This document shows, piece by piece, positions 11,710-23,595 of a stretch of DNA of 64,000 bases (its first letter is position 1; the number at the start of each line of letters is the position of its first letter). A model generated the notes under the pieces. That model was not told where the DNA came from. It was given only the letters and a program-made list of their open reading frames with translations, and did not search any database. Both the position numbers and the translations under genes were made by a program. This DNA is from Phytomonas francai (lineage: Eukaryota > Euglenozoa > Kinetoplastea > Trypanosomatida > Trypanosomatidae). Where the stretch lies: NCBI GenBank assembly GCA_001766655.1, contig MJCC01000010.1, positions 6,533 to 70,532 on the forward strand, written 5' to 3'.

Positions 11710-13958
11710 ATGAACTATGTTTAATGTACTACGTTTTCTTGTGATTATTTTTGCTGGTGTTCCGGTTCAGACAGTCTGCACGCTAACAGTCTAATATAAA
11801 TGCTCATAAAAAGAGACAACACACGAAATTTAAAATGTACTAAATGATTATTTCTTCACATGATAGAATTCGAATATAAGATTAAACATCATAGTGGCTC
11901 AAACAGTATCACTTGAGGATATGACAGGTGAGATTATCCCTCTCCCTTCATATGGTGCCTTTGAACGCATAGCTTTGCAATAGAATTTAAATGTTGGTTG
12001 GTTTGTTTTTCATTTAAATAGAAAGGTTCAATAAAGACTTCAGGTGAAGAAATCGGCCCATTTGTAGTACAAAAAAGGAAAAAATGGTACGCCATAAAAA
12101 ATAAATTATGATCCTTTTAAAACTCGATAATGATAAATTAGGAATCGAAGCACTTAATTGACCCATTTATTGGTCTTTCGTTTCTTCCCCTACTTGAATG
12201 CATCCTTCAAAATGCCTCTCTGCGTTTTAAAAAATTCGATAGATTCTTCTCTTACTTTTTACGTTCCACAACCTACTATCCTATACAAACCAAGGAAAAG
12301 CAACGATACCCACACAAACAAATATGAATATGTGAACATAATCAAAAGAAAATGTGTAATTCTTATTTTCAGCTAATACATGGAAAAATGAAGCGAACAA
12401 AAATAATGCTATTTTGTAAAGTTCAAGTTGGTTTACCTAAAAACGGTAATAATGCAAAAACGCAAAAAGTATTTGATTCAATGTTTAAAAAATGTAAAGG
12501 TTCAGAAGTAAGTAAAAACAATTTATTGTGAAATAATAATAAAATTATCTTGCTATGATCATTTTGTTCCTCTTGGATACGCATTATATTTTGTAATTTA
12601 TTACTAAACACACTGACTAGATAGTTCAATCAATTCCACTATATCTCCCCTACTTTATAAGACTACCACTACTATTATGGCTAACGCGTTCACGCACGCC
12701 TTATGAGTTCAAACTACTGAAAACATTTTCCCAATACTCGCAAGGAAAATGTATTAAGCCCTAGATGTACATATGAGGACAAATAAGTATTCAATGCTTT
12801 AAGGGTCTCTCAGCATATGCACCAAATACGCTGTTTTTTGTCTTACTTCCAGACTCCTAAAATGTGGATTTAAGAAAGCACTGCTTGTGTACATTAATCA
12901 GAATTTCGGTAAGCAAAAAATGTATGTTTCTTGTTCAAATATCTTTCAAAATGGCAAGAAAATAATTCACGCTACATTTACTATCATTTAAAGTAAAATA
13001 CAGTAGAGATGTGAAAATAATCCAACAAAATATTTTATCCTTATTTTTCTCCCCTGAGTATTACTTTAGTCCTTTTCAAGAAATAATAAATGAAACAGAT
13101 GAAGGGTGGTGGAAAAAAAAGTATTCCCCCCCCCCCCCCGCTTAGAGAAAGGGAGAAAGTGCGTTTTCTATCCTAATTATAGGATTCATTAGACCGCTTC
13201 AAAAGCTTAAAAACAAGAAACCAAAGGATCATTCCTGCCTTGATGTTGAAACCAGAAAAGATTAAATCATAAGTAAAATAAACAGCAAGGGTTTGTATTT
13301 TAAGGGGGGAATATGAAAAATAAAATAGCGCTAAACAGTTTTCACTTTTCTCCCCGTGTTTAATTGACCCTGAAAAGGATCTGGAGGCATAAAATTGACC
13401 TTGCTATTGGGAGAATTTGTAAAAGAAGAAATCAGGTTCAAAAATAACCCCTCAACAGCTTGTCAATGGATTCGTTGTCTTCTTATTATACGTTTCCCCG
13501 TTAATAATACTAATGCAAATATGAAAATAAAAAGCTAAAATCTTCATTTCCATTCCACAAAATGTTCCCTCTTTAGCCTCTAAATAAATTCCGGATGAAA
13601 TAGCCTGCGTGGTGCTTAAAAAGTATGGTGTTGTCGTAGCTCGTCGCATATTGTGTTGAGCTACGCATAGAGAGAGAGAGAGCGAGAGAAAGAGAAAGAG
13701 AGCGAAAGAAAGAGAGAAATACTTTCCCATGACTTCAGATCGCGATGAATAAGTTTGCCTAGTTTTTGCATTCATTACCAGATGCAATAGAATACATCAA
13801 AGCATCATCGCAATGCGTGTGAAAGCAGGCACAAGAGACGTGCATTTTAGGAAAGAGATTGCACCATATCGGACATCACCCATAATAAATCTCAGGCCTG
13901 AGAAATACTGCATCAATTCCTCTTCGAATTTCAGTAAGATCGAGTTCCGGAATTGAGA
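11710..13958. other. Long AT-rich intergenic region with homopolymers and microsatellites
   Basis: Contains a 14-base C run at 13126-13139 and a GA-rich microsatellite at about 13669-13717. Open frames here are short, AT-driven or built on the GA repeat. No RNA gene was recognised. Confidence 0.5.
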
Positions 13959-15944
13959 TCAAGATCCATCCTTACTATTCATATTTGAAACATTGTCATC
14001 AGTATTGTCGGTCGTGGATTCCTTTAAAATATACCAAGCATTGCCCAGCGAGGATGGCGAAGTATTCTCAGAAAATGAATTCAGACCACCACCTTCATTC
14101 CTTATCCGACGGTACAGGGCAACCATCTTGAGCGGGTCTTTGAAATGGCTGTTGCAGCCGTTTCCCCTGGCGCAGCCGGCCGGCGGCACACCCTTTGCCA
14201 CCCCCGCGACCCCATCGGGCGCCCTGCCAGGGTAGCTCGTGGACACGACCATGCCCCCGATGTAAGGGTCACAGCGGCGGCACTGGACGGTGACGGGCGG
14301 GTTGGCAAGAGGGAGAACAGGGCCCCCCCCCCCTGCCGGCTGTGGGGCTTGGCCCCAGCCCATCCAGGGCGCCGCCCGCGGGTCCAGGCCGCTGTGGAGG
14401 CGATGAGGGCCCAAGCCCGCAGGGCCCCCGCATCGGCCGCGACGGACGCAGCGACGGGGTGACTCTAAGGTGAGGCCTGCGGCTCCGGACGCATCCGGCG
14501 CCCCCCCCCCTTCCGCCCCGGGGTCCGCGAACCCGGCACTGGGTAAACCCTCAGTGAGCCCCGGGGACGCGGTATTTAGACAGGAGACGCTGCGAAACAA
14601 GTCACCACCGTCACTCATTTTGTCTTTGCCGAGAATAGGGTCACCCCTAGTAACGCTGGCATTCCCGCCCAAGCCGCCTGCACGGCCCTGGTCGTATCCC
14701 TGAACCCAATTTAGGTTGCCCGAGGGGCTTACAAAATCTTCCAAACCGGCATCGACAGAGGAAGGCGGGGTCAAGGAGGGACAAAGATGCCTAACATTCA
14801 TGCCGGACGGCCTTGGGGGTTCGTTCTGAGGGTCATCATCAATACTGTAAATTCCAAACGGTAAAGAAATACACCGGTTCACTAGGGAACAATGCATAGA
14901 CGGTACGTCGAGCTCAGAGACAGGAAGCGGTGGCTGTGGAACCCCCGTGTGGGTCTGAGCGTTCGCCGATGTCTCCCTATGCGGTCTGAGCGGCTTCTCA
15001 AACCGTAGCCGCACAGCCAAACCCGCATGGAGAGGCTTATCTTGCAAGAGTGCAAGGGCGCGGAGGGCGTCCGCGCAGTTGGCCAGAGTAGCGTAGGCAA
15101 ACGGAGGCAGCCTCACACTGTCGCTGGGAGTCTGAACCCGGGGCTGCAATGGCTCTACTATCAGCACTGATAGCCCGGGAAGTGCGGCCTTGACCTGGTC
15201 TCGGTTCAGGCTCCGCAGTACAGCCACAGCCTCTCCGTCATTAGGATCGCACTGAAAAAGAAGCGTACAGAGCGAGGTTGGCGCGGCGTGTGAGGTGGGC
15301 CCCACACGTAAAGACAAACCGTCAGCCCCCGTCTCTGCGGTTAGTTGTGTCGACAAGTCATCTCGTAGGGTCAGCTGTGGAGAAGAATGAATAGCAGCTA
15401 AAAGCTTCTCAAGACGATTTGAAGGGCTTAAGTGATCAAGAAATGCAGCGACCTCGGAAAGCTGGAGCAGCGATGACACAGAAACGGAGAGGTAGCTGTC
15501 CATTTGACTGAGCAGCGTCTTCGCCAGTGGAGCATCTGTGTGCTCAACAAGGTAGCTCGCATTAAGATGTCTTCTCAAGAAATTTTCAAGATCGATTAAG
15601 TCCCGTCGTCCACGCCCATTATCGCTACCAGTACTGCCTTCACCTCTCTCAAGTTGATCACATAGGGATATGGTCTCTGCCTTTCCGCCCCCTGCCGCCA
15701 AGACAAAGGGATGAAGCTGGTGCGATGGAGGGGCCTTTGTATTACGAAGGCCAACTATTCTAGAGCCAGCTAATTCATCACGGATAAATCCATGTTTAAA
15801 GATCATGGGGCTATTCCTAGTAATCGACGAATTCGTTCCTGATTCAGAACACGGTTTGGAACCCTTCAGTAATGAGGAAGCTTTCTCATTAGCAAAGTCA
15901 GAGCGGCATTCCAATAGAGCCTCTGTTTTCATGCTTTCTGGCAT
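13959..15944 (-). CDS. Possible La-motif RNA-binding protein
   Basis: This is a 661-residue frame from the ATG at 15944 (a second ATG is at residue 5). Residues about 117-195 (DLENFLRRHLNASYL ... LLSQMDSYLSVSVSSLLQL) have the size and hydrophobic pattern of a winged-helix La motif. Residues about 225-315 could form an RRM-like fold (beta strands at CTLLFQC and LSVLIVEPL, then AYATLANCADALRAL). The C-terminal half is low-complexity, Gly/Pro/Ser-rich and GC-rich. Near the end GCARGNGCNSHFKDP resembles part of a CCCH finger. If correct, it would act in post-transcriptional control, the main level of gene regulation in kinetoplastids. Two G tracts (14323-14333 and 14501-14510 on the plus strand as C) lie inside the frame and could hide indel errors. 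The family call is tentative; the gene itself is well supported. Confidence 0.5.
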   Translation of the reverse strand: MPESMKTEALLECRSDFANEKASSLLKGSKPCSESGTNSSITRNSPMIFKHGFIRDELAGSRIVGLRNTKAPPSHQLHPFVLAAGGGKAETISLCDQLERGEGSTGSDNGRGRRDLIDLENFLRRHLNASYLVEHTDAPLAKTLLSQMDSYLSVSVSSLLQLSEVAAFLDHLSPSNRLEKLLAAIHSSPQLTLRDDLSTQLTAETGADGLSLRVGPTSHAAPTSLCTLLFQCDPNDGEAVAVLRSLNRDQVKAALPGLSVLIVEPLQPRVQTPSDSVRLPPFAYATLANCADALRALALLQDKPLHAGLAVRLRFEKPLRPHRETSANAQTHTGVPQPPLPVSELDVPSMHCSLVNRCISLPFGIYSIDDDPQNEPPRPSGMNVRHLCPSLTPPSSVDAGLEDFVSPSGNLNWVQGYDQGRAGGLGGNASVTRGDPILGKDKMSDGGDLFRSVSCLNTASPGLTEGLPSAGFADPGAEGGGAPDASGAAGLTLESPRRCVRRGRCGGPAGLGPHRLHSGLDPRAAPWMGWGQAPQPAGGGGPVLPLANPPVTVQCRRCDPYIGGMVVSTSYPGRAPDGVAGVAKGVPPAGCARGNGCNSHFKDPLKMVALYRRIRNEGGGLNSFSENTSPSSLGNAWYILKESTTDNTDDNVSNMNSKDGS

Positions 15945-17277
15945 TCAAACTTTTCCTTTTTTATATAGTTAGACTTTTAAAAAAGAGAATGCGTCTTCTT
16001 ATTTATAATTGAATGATGTGAAGGGCAACTATAACACAAAGAAATGGGAAACAATGTTCCAACCTAAATTCTTAAACACCGAAATGCGTTATATGATTTG
16101 TGAATAAAATGTGTATATATATATACGTGTGTGTATGTGTGAATGTGCGGATAAACGTGAAAAATCGAAAGCAATATTAAGTTCGCTATTTATTATATTG
16201 TGTATATATAACTACCCTCAAACTAAATAAAACAATGTGATATGTTTATAAGGATTGCACTACACTGGTTTAAAAAAAAAAGGTGAAAAACGATATTTTC
16301 CCTGCGCTATGCCTAATACTAACCCACCTATTAAATCTCAATACCTGAAGTAAGCTGATTAGTTTGAAGAAAAAGAAAGAAGACTAAATAAAGCTCTACA
16401 AAAGATTGAAGAAAAAACGATTTACCTAAGTTATAATTTAGGATCAAAGTCAACTTTCGATCAGGAAAAAAAAAGAGTACTAATCACCAGAAAAAGGGAA
16501 ACCCCTATTACTAATAAAACCTTTGTTTGAACCTACAGAATCCTTTTCCCTTTCTTAGAGTAGCTAGATACTTTTCTTTTTTTTTTCGTCCGGTTTTGAA
16601 AAAATTACCTGTGATTTAAAGATTGCCCTTGACAAAATGTTAATGACGATAGTAGTGTTCTTTAAAAGAAAATTAGGAAGTAGAACCAATTACTGTCTTT
16701 TCGCTCACCCTTGATAAAATCTTTTCTGATATATGAGCCAAACTTGCAAGTAGCGTACAAGTAAATAGAAATAGAAAAGGAGAATCTTTATTGGTCTTTT
16801 AATCCCCAAAGCCTGAACAAAGATATAAATATTCAGGGTCTAAATGATACATATAATTGGGAAGGAATTAAGCTTTTCATCAGTTGTATTTCTTCTCACC
16901 CTTTTTAAGTGCACTTATGGATATAGACTTTTCCTTCAATATTTAAAATCCATGATTAAAAATAGGCATGAGTAGCCCCATGCATTGTGCCCGCCACTTT
17001 TTCTTACGTTCCCTTTTCTCGATACAAACAAATGGGCCCCTTCCATTCACCCAGCCCCACCCGCGCTACCCTCCCAATTTTGTTCATAAAAAAAAAATAA
17101 CGGTAATAACGATCAGTGTCCTTAAACATTTACAAAAAGGGCAAGACAGCTGATGGGCCTCGAGAATAAGAAGAGTTATTATTAGGAACACATCATACAA
17201 AAGTTTTAAAAATTAATAAATATAAGTCGACTAATAAAATTCAATTGTAGTGGTGTTATTAGTCACTCTTCTTAAAA

Positions 17278-17323
<46 letters not shown>

Positions 17324-17439
17324 TTTTCTACTATTTCTGAGGAATTTCTGAAGGCGAACAAAAATACCGTTCATTAGTTTGCATGTGTTCCTCGCTCTTA
17401 TCCCTTTCTCCGGACACCATTTACTTCATATCGATCATC
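15945..17439. other. AT-rich intergenic region with a CA microsatellite
   Basis: A (CA)n tract occupies about 17281-17319, and a TA/TG-rich stretch lies near 16110-16140. I see no gene. Confidence 0.55.
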
Positions 17440-19083
17440 CTATGCCTTCGGTTGTTCTTCTTCATCTGGGTTAAGACGAACGCAATCATCTATACGCAAA
17501 ATTGTGATCGCCGCCTCTGTGGCAAATTTCAGCGATTTAATTTTGCTCGGTGTCGGCTCCAACACACCAGCCTTAATGTTATCCCGCAGAATCCCGTTGT
17601 GAAGATCGAGACCAATGAAACGCTTGTCAATCTTTTGCCCGCTACTCTGCGCATCGCTGTGTTCGACACGTAACTTGGCAACCAAATCGGTTGCATCCAG
17701 GGCAGCATTCAGGGCCAAAGTCTTGGGGATAACCAACAGTGATTCTGCGAATTCCGCAACTGAGAGCTGTTCGCGTGAGCTCAGGGTGCGAGCGAAGTGA
17801 TCCAAGTAGGTAGAGAGTGCGGCCTCAACAGAACCCCCACCGGCAACCACAGAGCTCGCGTCACACGCACGTGCAACGGCCCACAGGGCATCGTTCAGTG
17901 CGCGATCCATCTCCTCCAGCACAAAGTAGTTGGCACCTCGACAGATGATCGTGGCACACACGGTATTCGATGTCCCAGAGACCACTATGCAGTCATCGTC
18001 ACCGATGTGTTCTTCGTACACCTTCTCAGCGGATCCTAGCCACTTGGCCTCAAAGACTTCCTCGCCTTCCAAGTCAGACATTGTGTGCACAATGGTGCCG
18101 CCGGTGGTTTTGGCGATGCGACGCAGGTTGTCCTTTGTCACACGACGCACACCAAGGATACCCTTGTCGACCATGTACTTCATCATGCTGTCCTCGATCC
18201 CCCAGGATGTCATAATGACGTTAGCCCCTGCCGCGATCATTTTCTGGATACGCTCCTTGGTTATATCAAGCTCCCGTTGACGGATTGCCTCCGCCTTAGA
18301 TGGATCGGTGATAGTGATATTAACGCCAAGCTTCATCTTGATCGCACGAAGATCAAAGTCCACCAGTGCTATTTTGGCGTTCTTGATTGAAGATGGCATG
18401 CCTTGTGCTGCACGGGAAAGATTCATCGCAACGCCCTGCACAAGACGAGACTCGTGCAAGCTTCGGCCATGCTGAAGAAGAACAGACACAGCCTTGCGAG
18501 GATACACAACGTCACCGAAGTCATTGACGGTCTTCACTGACAAAATAGCATCTACCACGATTTTAGAAAAGAGATCAGCATCATTGTTTAGGATCTTACT
18601 TGACATTGACGTCCGCGCGACGTTAAGCAGTACGTCCTTACCGAGGCTGTCCACAGGGAGGCTCAGATTATCGTTCAGGTACCGCAGTGCTTCGCGCAAA
18701 GCCAACTTGTAGCCTGCGATAATCGACGTAGCATGGATACCACGAGCCACAAGCTCATACGCGCGTTTCAGAAGCTCGGCAGCGAGAATGACAACAGAAG
18801 TTGTGCCATCCCCAATTTCACGGTCCTGAAGCTGAGCGAGGTCCACCAGAAGCCGTGCCGCGGGATGCTCAACGTCCAGACTCTTAAGAATCGTTGCGCC
18901 GTCGTTGGTCACACAAACATCCCCGACATCATCAACCAGCATCTTATCAAGACCTATAGGACCCAGAGAAGATTTAACAATGTTCGCCACAGCCGTGGCC
19001 GCTGTCACGTTTTCCTTTCTGACGGAGATTCCAGAGATACGTGTGCCATTGATGCCTAATGCCGCTTTCTGTTTAGACTGCAT
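17440..19083 (-). CDS. CCT1: T-complex protein 1 subunit alpha (CCT1)
   Basis: CCT1 is one of the eight subunits of the cytosolic TRiC/CCT chaperonin that folds tubulin and actin by an ATP-driven cycle. The 547-residue length is normal. N-terminal signatures are [23 protein letters not shown] (60-64) and the ATP-binding GDGTTSVV (91-98), followed by the alpha-like [10 protein letters not shown] and [13 protein letters not shown]. The match to alpha rather than other subunits rests on the phrases [13 protein letters not shown] and LEVEHPAA-like VEHPAARLL. The central apical domain and the C-terminal equatorial part are complete. The large flagellar tubulin demand of these cells makes it a highly used gene. 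A candidate spliced-leader acceptor lies about 95 bases upstream. Confidence 0.95.
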   Translation of the reverse strand: MQSKQKAALGINGTRISGISVRKENVTAATAVANIVKSSLGPIGLDKMLVDDVGDVCVTNDGATILKSLDVEHPAARLLVDLAQLQDREIGDGTTSVVILAAELLKRAYELVARGIHATSIIAGYKLALREALRYLNDNLSLPVDSLGKDVLLNVARTSMSSKILNNDADLFSKIVVDAILSVKTVNDFGDVVYPRKAVSVLLQHGRSLHESRLVQGVAMNLSRAAQGMPSSIKNAKIALVDFDLRAIKMKLGVNITITDPSKAEAIRQRELDITKERIQKMIAAGANVIMTSWGIEDSMMKYMVDKGILGVRRVTKDNLRRIAKTTGGTIVHTMSDLEGEEVFEAKWLGSAEKVYEEHIGDDDCIVVSGTSNTVCATIICRGANYFVLEEMDRALNDALWAVARACDASSVVAGGGSVEAALSTYLDHFARTLSSREQLSVAEFAESLLVIPKTLALNAALDATDLVAKLRVEHSDAQSSGQKIDKRFIGLDLHNGILRDNIKAGVLEPTPSKIKSLKFATEAAITILRIDDCVRLNPDEEEQPKA

Positions 19084-20093
19084 AGTAATAAGAGCCTGGA
19101 ATATATGTCTTAGATGTAGCTATTTACCTACTGTTAATATTATTTCTCAAGTGTCAGAGTATCTCTTCGTATTTGAACTAAAACAGGACATTCAATTTTG
19201 TAAAAAAAAAAAAATGGAGAAGATGTTGTTGTAAAACTGGGACCTGAGTACCGAGTAATGGAAGAAAATAAAAACGGACAATATATCTTTGGCATCACAA
19301 CTCATGATTTTGGCCTTTATAATTATACAAGAAGAAAACGATCATGATGAAAAAAATACTTTACATAATGTTTTTACTTTTTTGAAAAGTTGTACAATAT
19401 TGAAAGAAGCGTCTAGAAATAATATTCATAACTTTCCCAATACATCAATATACGCTCTCAAATGAATTTGCTTATCATGTATAGAACCCTCGAATATGTC
19501 AACAATATTTTACTTTTAATATATTAAAAAAAAAAAGATTTCTTCCTCGCTCTGAAAGCTCAAAGTCTTCTTCAAACGAACCTGGAGTATTATCAGAGGA
19601 GATAACTGAATAGAGAAAAACAGTATGCAACAATTAAAAAGGAACGAGGGAGAGAGAGAGAGAGAGAGCAAAATATCGCAGTAATAGAGCACTTTGTTAT
19701 TGTTGAGGTATAGAGTCGTACTGAATGAAGAAAAATTCCTTTAAACCTGAAAAAGGTAAAATAGCATTTAGCATACTTTTTTATTTGAATCTTATTGCAA
19801 CACCCTACAGAGGAAATAAATAAAGCAGAGAAAACAAAAAGATTGTCTCTACAAACTTGGAATGTAATTCAGTATACATTAGAAATGAAAAAGCCCCAGA
19901 TGCAACTTAGAGGTGTTGCTGATATTACCAAACACCCTTCCTAATGATATCATTGGGATTTTAAGGAATTTATCTATGGAACTAATCCCTGTTCCAAATT
20001 TAGGTTTCATCTCCTTTTTCCCTCCCTCACTATTTTATTTCTGTATATGGATATTTCTCCTCTCCCCCCCTCTTGTTCTTGATGTTTTGCTTT
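19084..20093. other. Intergenic region upstream of CCT1
   Basis: AT-rich with A-runs and a short GA repeat at about 19650-19670. Apart from the acceptor motif nearest CCT1, I see no feature. Confidence 0.5.
19178..19214 (-). promoter_or_regulatory. Candidate spliced-leader acceptor for CCT1
   Basis: On the minus strand a T13 tract (19214-19202) is followed, with no earlier AG, by AG at 19179-19178. This would leave a 5' UTR of about 94 bases before the ATG at 19083. Polypyrimidine plus first AG is the usual trans-splicing signal in kinetoplastids. Not experimentally supported. Confidence 0.45.
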
Positions 20094-22958
20094 TTATGAT
20101 GGTTCACATGTCAAGTGGGGAACCGTTTGGCCCACACCCCTACGACTAGACTCCTTCCCATTGCAATGATGAAATGCCCCCGTAGCGTTCACCCTCCGCT
20201 GTTTAACTGGACTAAGCTTGTGTCCATGTTCAGCCTCGGGCATCTTTCGGTAAATTGGCATGCCCCCTGTTTCTTTTAGACGCTGACGACGCAATTGATC
20301 CCGTCGTGGTGCTTTGTAACGGGTGCTAATGGACTTAGATTCTGCTTTCGTTGTAGTGCTCATCATTGGCGTCGGAATCATCTCTGTGGGAGAATTCTTC
20401 TGAAAATAGTTAGAATGCTGATCATGAGAAGTAGGCGCATAGTTGTCCACCTTCTTCGTTGAATTCAACAGGTTTTTAGGAAGATTTGAGATAGATATGT
20501 CACGATACGGTGAACATTCACTCACAATATTCCCTGGAGCTTTCAGTTGTGTGTCAAACTTTGTCGAAGGTGCCAAAAAAGGCTCCGGTTGTGGCCATAA
20601 ATGAGGGCCCTCCTCGTTGCTGGGAGATGGCAATGTGTTTTTGACCTTTGTCTTACGGGGAACTGTCTTTACAAGAGCAACACCCTTGATTATAGTCGAT
20701 GGATCTTCAGCCTTATCAAGACTTTCTCTCCAGAAATAGACCCCACCCATCGGAAGCCGCTGCATAGATTGCTGCTGCTCGGAGTGAAGCTTACAAGATG
20801 GCTTCTTAGTTCTAGATGTCTTACTGTCTGTGGTGGTACCATTCAAAGTATACAAAGTGCTGTCACCGATGCTAGAAATAGTTCTCAGCGCATTAATGCC
20901 TTTCTTAATAGACTTGGGGTTGATTTCCTCAGTCGGAAGTCGATTCACATTTCTACTATCGCCCCCTCCAGTGAGCGGAACTAAATACGCGGATGGAGAC
21001 ACATTCATATTGGGAATGCGCCCTTGATTATTACTAAGATGTTTTATGCCTGGATGGCTTGGCTTTGAAGCATGAGAAAGCGATTGACCCTCAGCGAGCC
21101 CTTCCCCTTTCGCAAAACCCATATTCGACAACGGAGCAATGATGGCGTTGCTATTAGATTTACAGGTCGAACTTCCTAGATGCCTCTCAGAAAATGGTAT
21201 GTGGTATGTCTTCGTTGAGATTCTCTTTCGATCAAGCTGGGGGTTTTCACCTCCGTCGTGCGCCGATGGGCCCTGCGAACCAGAAGGATGGATAGAATTA
21301 ACCACCCTCAGGAGCTGGTGTTTCGAACGGGGAGAGGGTGCCAGTTGCAGCGGGCCGTCCTCGTCGCCCACCACAGACGTCAGAAATGGACGCTGTGTCC
21401 CATTGGACTGCGCACCGCCCCCCACAGCTCCGGTTGCTGTCGTGCTAGAGTTAGTGACATTAGTAAGAATAGGAGGCATTTTGGATGCGGAATCAAGACC
21501 TCCACTTGGCTGTATGCTGGAGGACAAATACTTTGACCACAAAACATCAAGAGATGGAATTCGCGCAGCTATCCCACTACAGTATGTGGTGGTGGTAGTG
21601 GTGGTACTGCTTTGGATTGGCTTGGAGTTGGTGAGGGGTGGAGGAGGAGACCTGTCCCTTGATCTGTCGTGAGTAACCGACTCACCACTTGCCTCAACAG
21701 TGCCATCTTTTGGAGCACCTTGGTATTCTCGCTGAGACAACGAGGGATGGGATCCACACGGCAAACTGTCTATGATACTGGGTAATCGGTCTTTCTCGCA
21801 TGTCTCAAGCTGATCCGTTTTGAGCTTTTGTGCTAATGTTGGTCGTCGTAAACTTAAGTCTGCTGGCTCACTGAGACTTACTTTCCTCCACTGAGTGTGC
21901 GACTTTATTTCGTGCCCATTATCCATATGCTTGTCGTAATTGATGTCATGTGGACTTGGCGGATCCCTAACGGAGTTCGGTACTCCCAGCGTCTTAGATG
22001 ATGAAGAGGCTATTGTGGACTCAGTGCTTGTCCTTTTGCATAAAGAGGCAGCTTTGCGCTGCAGCTCTGCCTCATATTCACTTTGAAAGTTATCTTTTTT
22101 AAAATATGAAAAGTTCAGCAATTCTGCACATGACGGACGGTCTTCTGGGTTCAGACGTATACACGCCGACAGGAATTCCAACCATTCCGGTGTCTGATTC
22201 GGAAAGCGCTGCTGCAACGTATGATGCACTTCCGTATGGGGGAAAGACACAGAACGAAAGAGGGAATTTCTTTCAAAAGTACGAACCATACGCTCTGGTA
22301 GTGAGCCACAGGTTTTTAGAATTAAGTAAAGCTGGTCTAGATCAGATTCCCCAGGAAAGAGTGGTAGGCTGTTGGTAAGTTCAGCAAAAATACACCCAAT
22401 CGCCCACACATCTACACTGCGGTCGTAGTAGACGTCCCCGACCAGTAACTCAGGTGCACGGTACCACCGCGTTGCAACATAATCTGTGTACTTCCCCCCT
22501 ACCGTCAGGTGCCTCGCGAACCCAAAATCACATACTTTGAGAAATCCCTCTCTAGATACTAATAAATTTTCTGGCTTCACATCCCGATGGATAACATTGT
22601 GGGCGTGGCAATAATCAATACCGCGTAGAATCTGATATGTGTAACGTCGCACATCCTGTGGATCCATACCAGTACGTGTCCTTTCTAGTAGCTGCAAGAT
22701 CGTATGCTCCACAAACTCGAAGACTAAGTAGAGTTTATCGTTACGGCGAAACACATCAAAGAGAGTAATCACGTTGGGGTGGTGTAGCTGCTTTAGTATA
22801 CGGACCTCACGCAGAGACGTCTTATGGACGTAATCGTCCGCATCTGTCTGCTTGAATTTTTTAATCGCTACAAGATTACCAGTGGAGCGATGCACTGCCT
22901 TCAAAACAACACCGTAAGTGCCTTCCCCCAAAATGCCAAGTGTCTCATAGGCATCCAT
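20094..22958 (-). CDS. CDKL-type protein kinase with long C-terminal tail
   Basis: The ATG at 22958-22956 gives 954 residues; the frame extends to a TTG at 22979, which I do not take as the start. The kinase domain fills about 4-290: Gly loop GEGTYG (11-16), Lys33 in VAIKKF, Glu51 in SLREV, HRDVKPEN (124-131), DFG (144-146), the activation motif TDY (158-160) followed by VATRWYRAPE. TxY in this place together with CDK-like overall sequence is the hallmark of the CDKL family (LF5/CDKL5 relatives), several members of which set cilium length. The remaining about 660 residues are polar, Ser/Pro/Thr-rich and without a recognised domain, as in CDKL5 itself. Flagellar function is an inference from the family. 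Confidence 0.88.
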   Translation of the reverse strand: MDAYETLGILGEGTYGVVLKAVHRSTGNLVAIKKFKQTDADDYVHKTSLREVRILKQLHHPNVITLFDVFRRNDKLYLVFEFVEHTILQLLERTRTGMDPQDVRRYTYQILRGIDYCHAHNVIHRDVKPENLLVSREGFLKVCDFGFARHLTVGGKYTDYVATRWYRAPELLVGDVYYDRSVDVWAIGCIFAELTNSLPLFPGESDLDQLYLILKTCGSLPERMVRTFERNSLFRSVSFPHTEVHHTLQQRFPNQTPEWLEFLSACIRLNPEDRPSCAELLNFSYFKKDNFQSEYEAELQRKAASLCKRTSTESTIASSSSKTLGVPNSVRDPPSPHDINYDKHMDNGHEIKSHTQWRKVSLSEPADLSLRRPTLAQKLKTDQLETCEKDRLPSIIDSLPCGSHPSLSQREYQGAPKDGTVEASGESVTHDRSRDRSPPPPLTNSKPIQSSTTTTTTTYCSGIAARIPSLDVLWSKYLSSSIQPSGGLDSASKMPPILTNVTNSSTTATGAVGGGAQSNGTQRPFLTSVVGDEDGPLQLAPSPRSKHQLLRVVNSIHPSGSQGPSAHDGGENPQLDRKRISTKTYHIPFSERHLGSSTCKSNSNAIIAPLSNMGFAKGEGLAEGQSLSHASKPSHPGIKHLSNNQGRIPNMNVSPSAYLVPLTGGGDSRNVNRLPTEEINPKSIKKGINALRTISSIGDSTLYTLNGTTTDSKTSRTKKPSCKLHSEQQQSMQRLPMGGVYFWRESLDKAEDPSTIIKGVALVKTVPRKTKVKNTLPSPSNEEGPHLWPQPEPFLAPSTKFDTQLKAPGNIVSECSPYRDISISNLPKNLLNSTKKVDNYAPTSHDQHSNYFQKNSPTEMIPTPMMSTTTKAESKSISTRYKAPRRDQLRRQRLKETGGMPIYRKMPEAEHGHKLSPVKQRRVNATGAFHHCNGKESSRRGVGQTVPHLTCEPS

Positions 22959-23595
22959 AGAAAGTGGGTAGTTGCACAAGGTGCGCTCTTGTTATGAACA
23001 AAGTAACACCAAGCACTCAGCAAAAAAAAAAAGAGAAAGAAACTAAAGTGACCTCTTCTAAAAAAAAAAAATGGAAAAGCTACACTTGTCTATAAAGAAA
23101 AGAGTATAGCGCTTCTTTGTGTTCAAATAAGGAGGGGTGTACTGTCTTTACCGCCACCTCTTATTGAACTTTCTTCTAAAAATACTTCAAAGGCAACACC
23201 AGCGGGAGAGTTTCCATCAGCTAATGATGATTCTAATGAAAGTAAAAAAGGAGAGACAAACTTCAAGAAGCTATATTCCTTGTTGGTGGCTCATAAAAAT
23301 GAAAGGTGATTTGACAAATAAAAAAATTTCTGCATTTTAGCCATGTTCAAGACGCAAAGTAGTAATCTACGTGATATACGCTTAACAGGGAAGACCTTAA
23401 TGTGAACAGCAAGTAACCATCTCCCCGTAAAGCATACCTCCAGGGTATAAAAAGATAATAATGCAGGTAAAGTGGACGAAGCAGAAACAGTGAATCTTCA
23501 GTCTTGGAAAAAGTACCAAAAGTTGGTTGCAAGGAGTTAAAATAGAAACTTACAGAAATGAAATGTTGAACCTACAAGCCCTTTGTACGAATGTA
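22959..23595. other. Intergenic region
   Basis: Contains the candidate acceptor for the kinase gene and further A-runs near 23060. Short open frames on both strands lack family features. No gene supported. Confidence 0.5.
23016..23043 (-). promoter_or_regulatory. Candidate spliced-leader acceptor for the CDKL kinase
   Basis: A pyrimidine tract on the minus strand (23043 to 23022, ending in T11) is followed within six bases by AG at 23017-23016, the first AG after the tract. The implied 5' UTR is about 57 bases to the ATG at 22958, which supports that ATG over the upstream TTG. Confidence 0.5.

Noticed and set aside
13452..13775. 107-codon minus frame with signal-peptide-like hydrophobic stretch
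   Set aside because: The hydrophobic run is produced by the GA/CT microsatellite; the remainder is AT-driven with no family feature.
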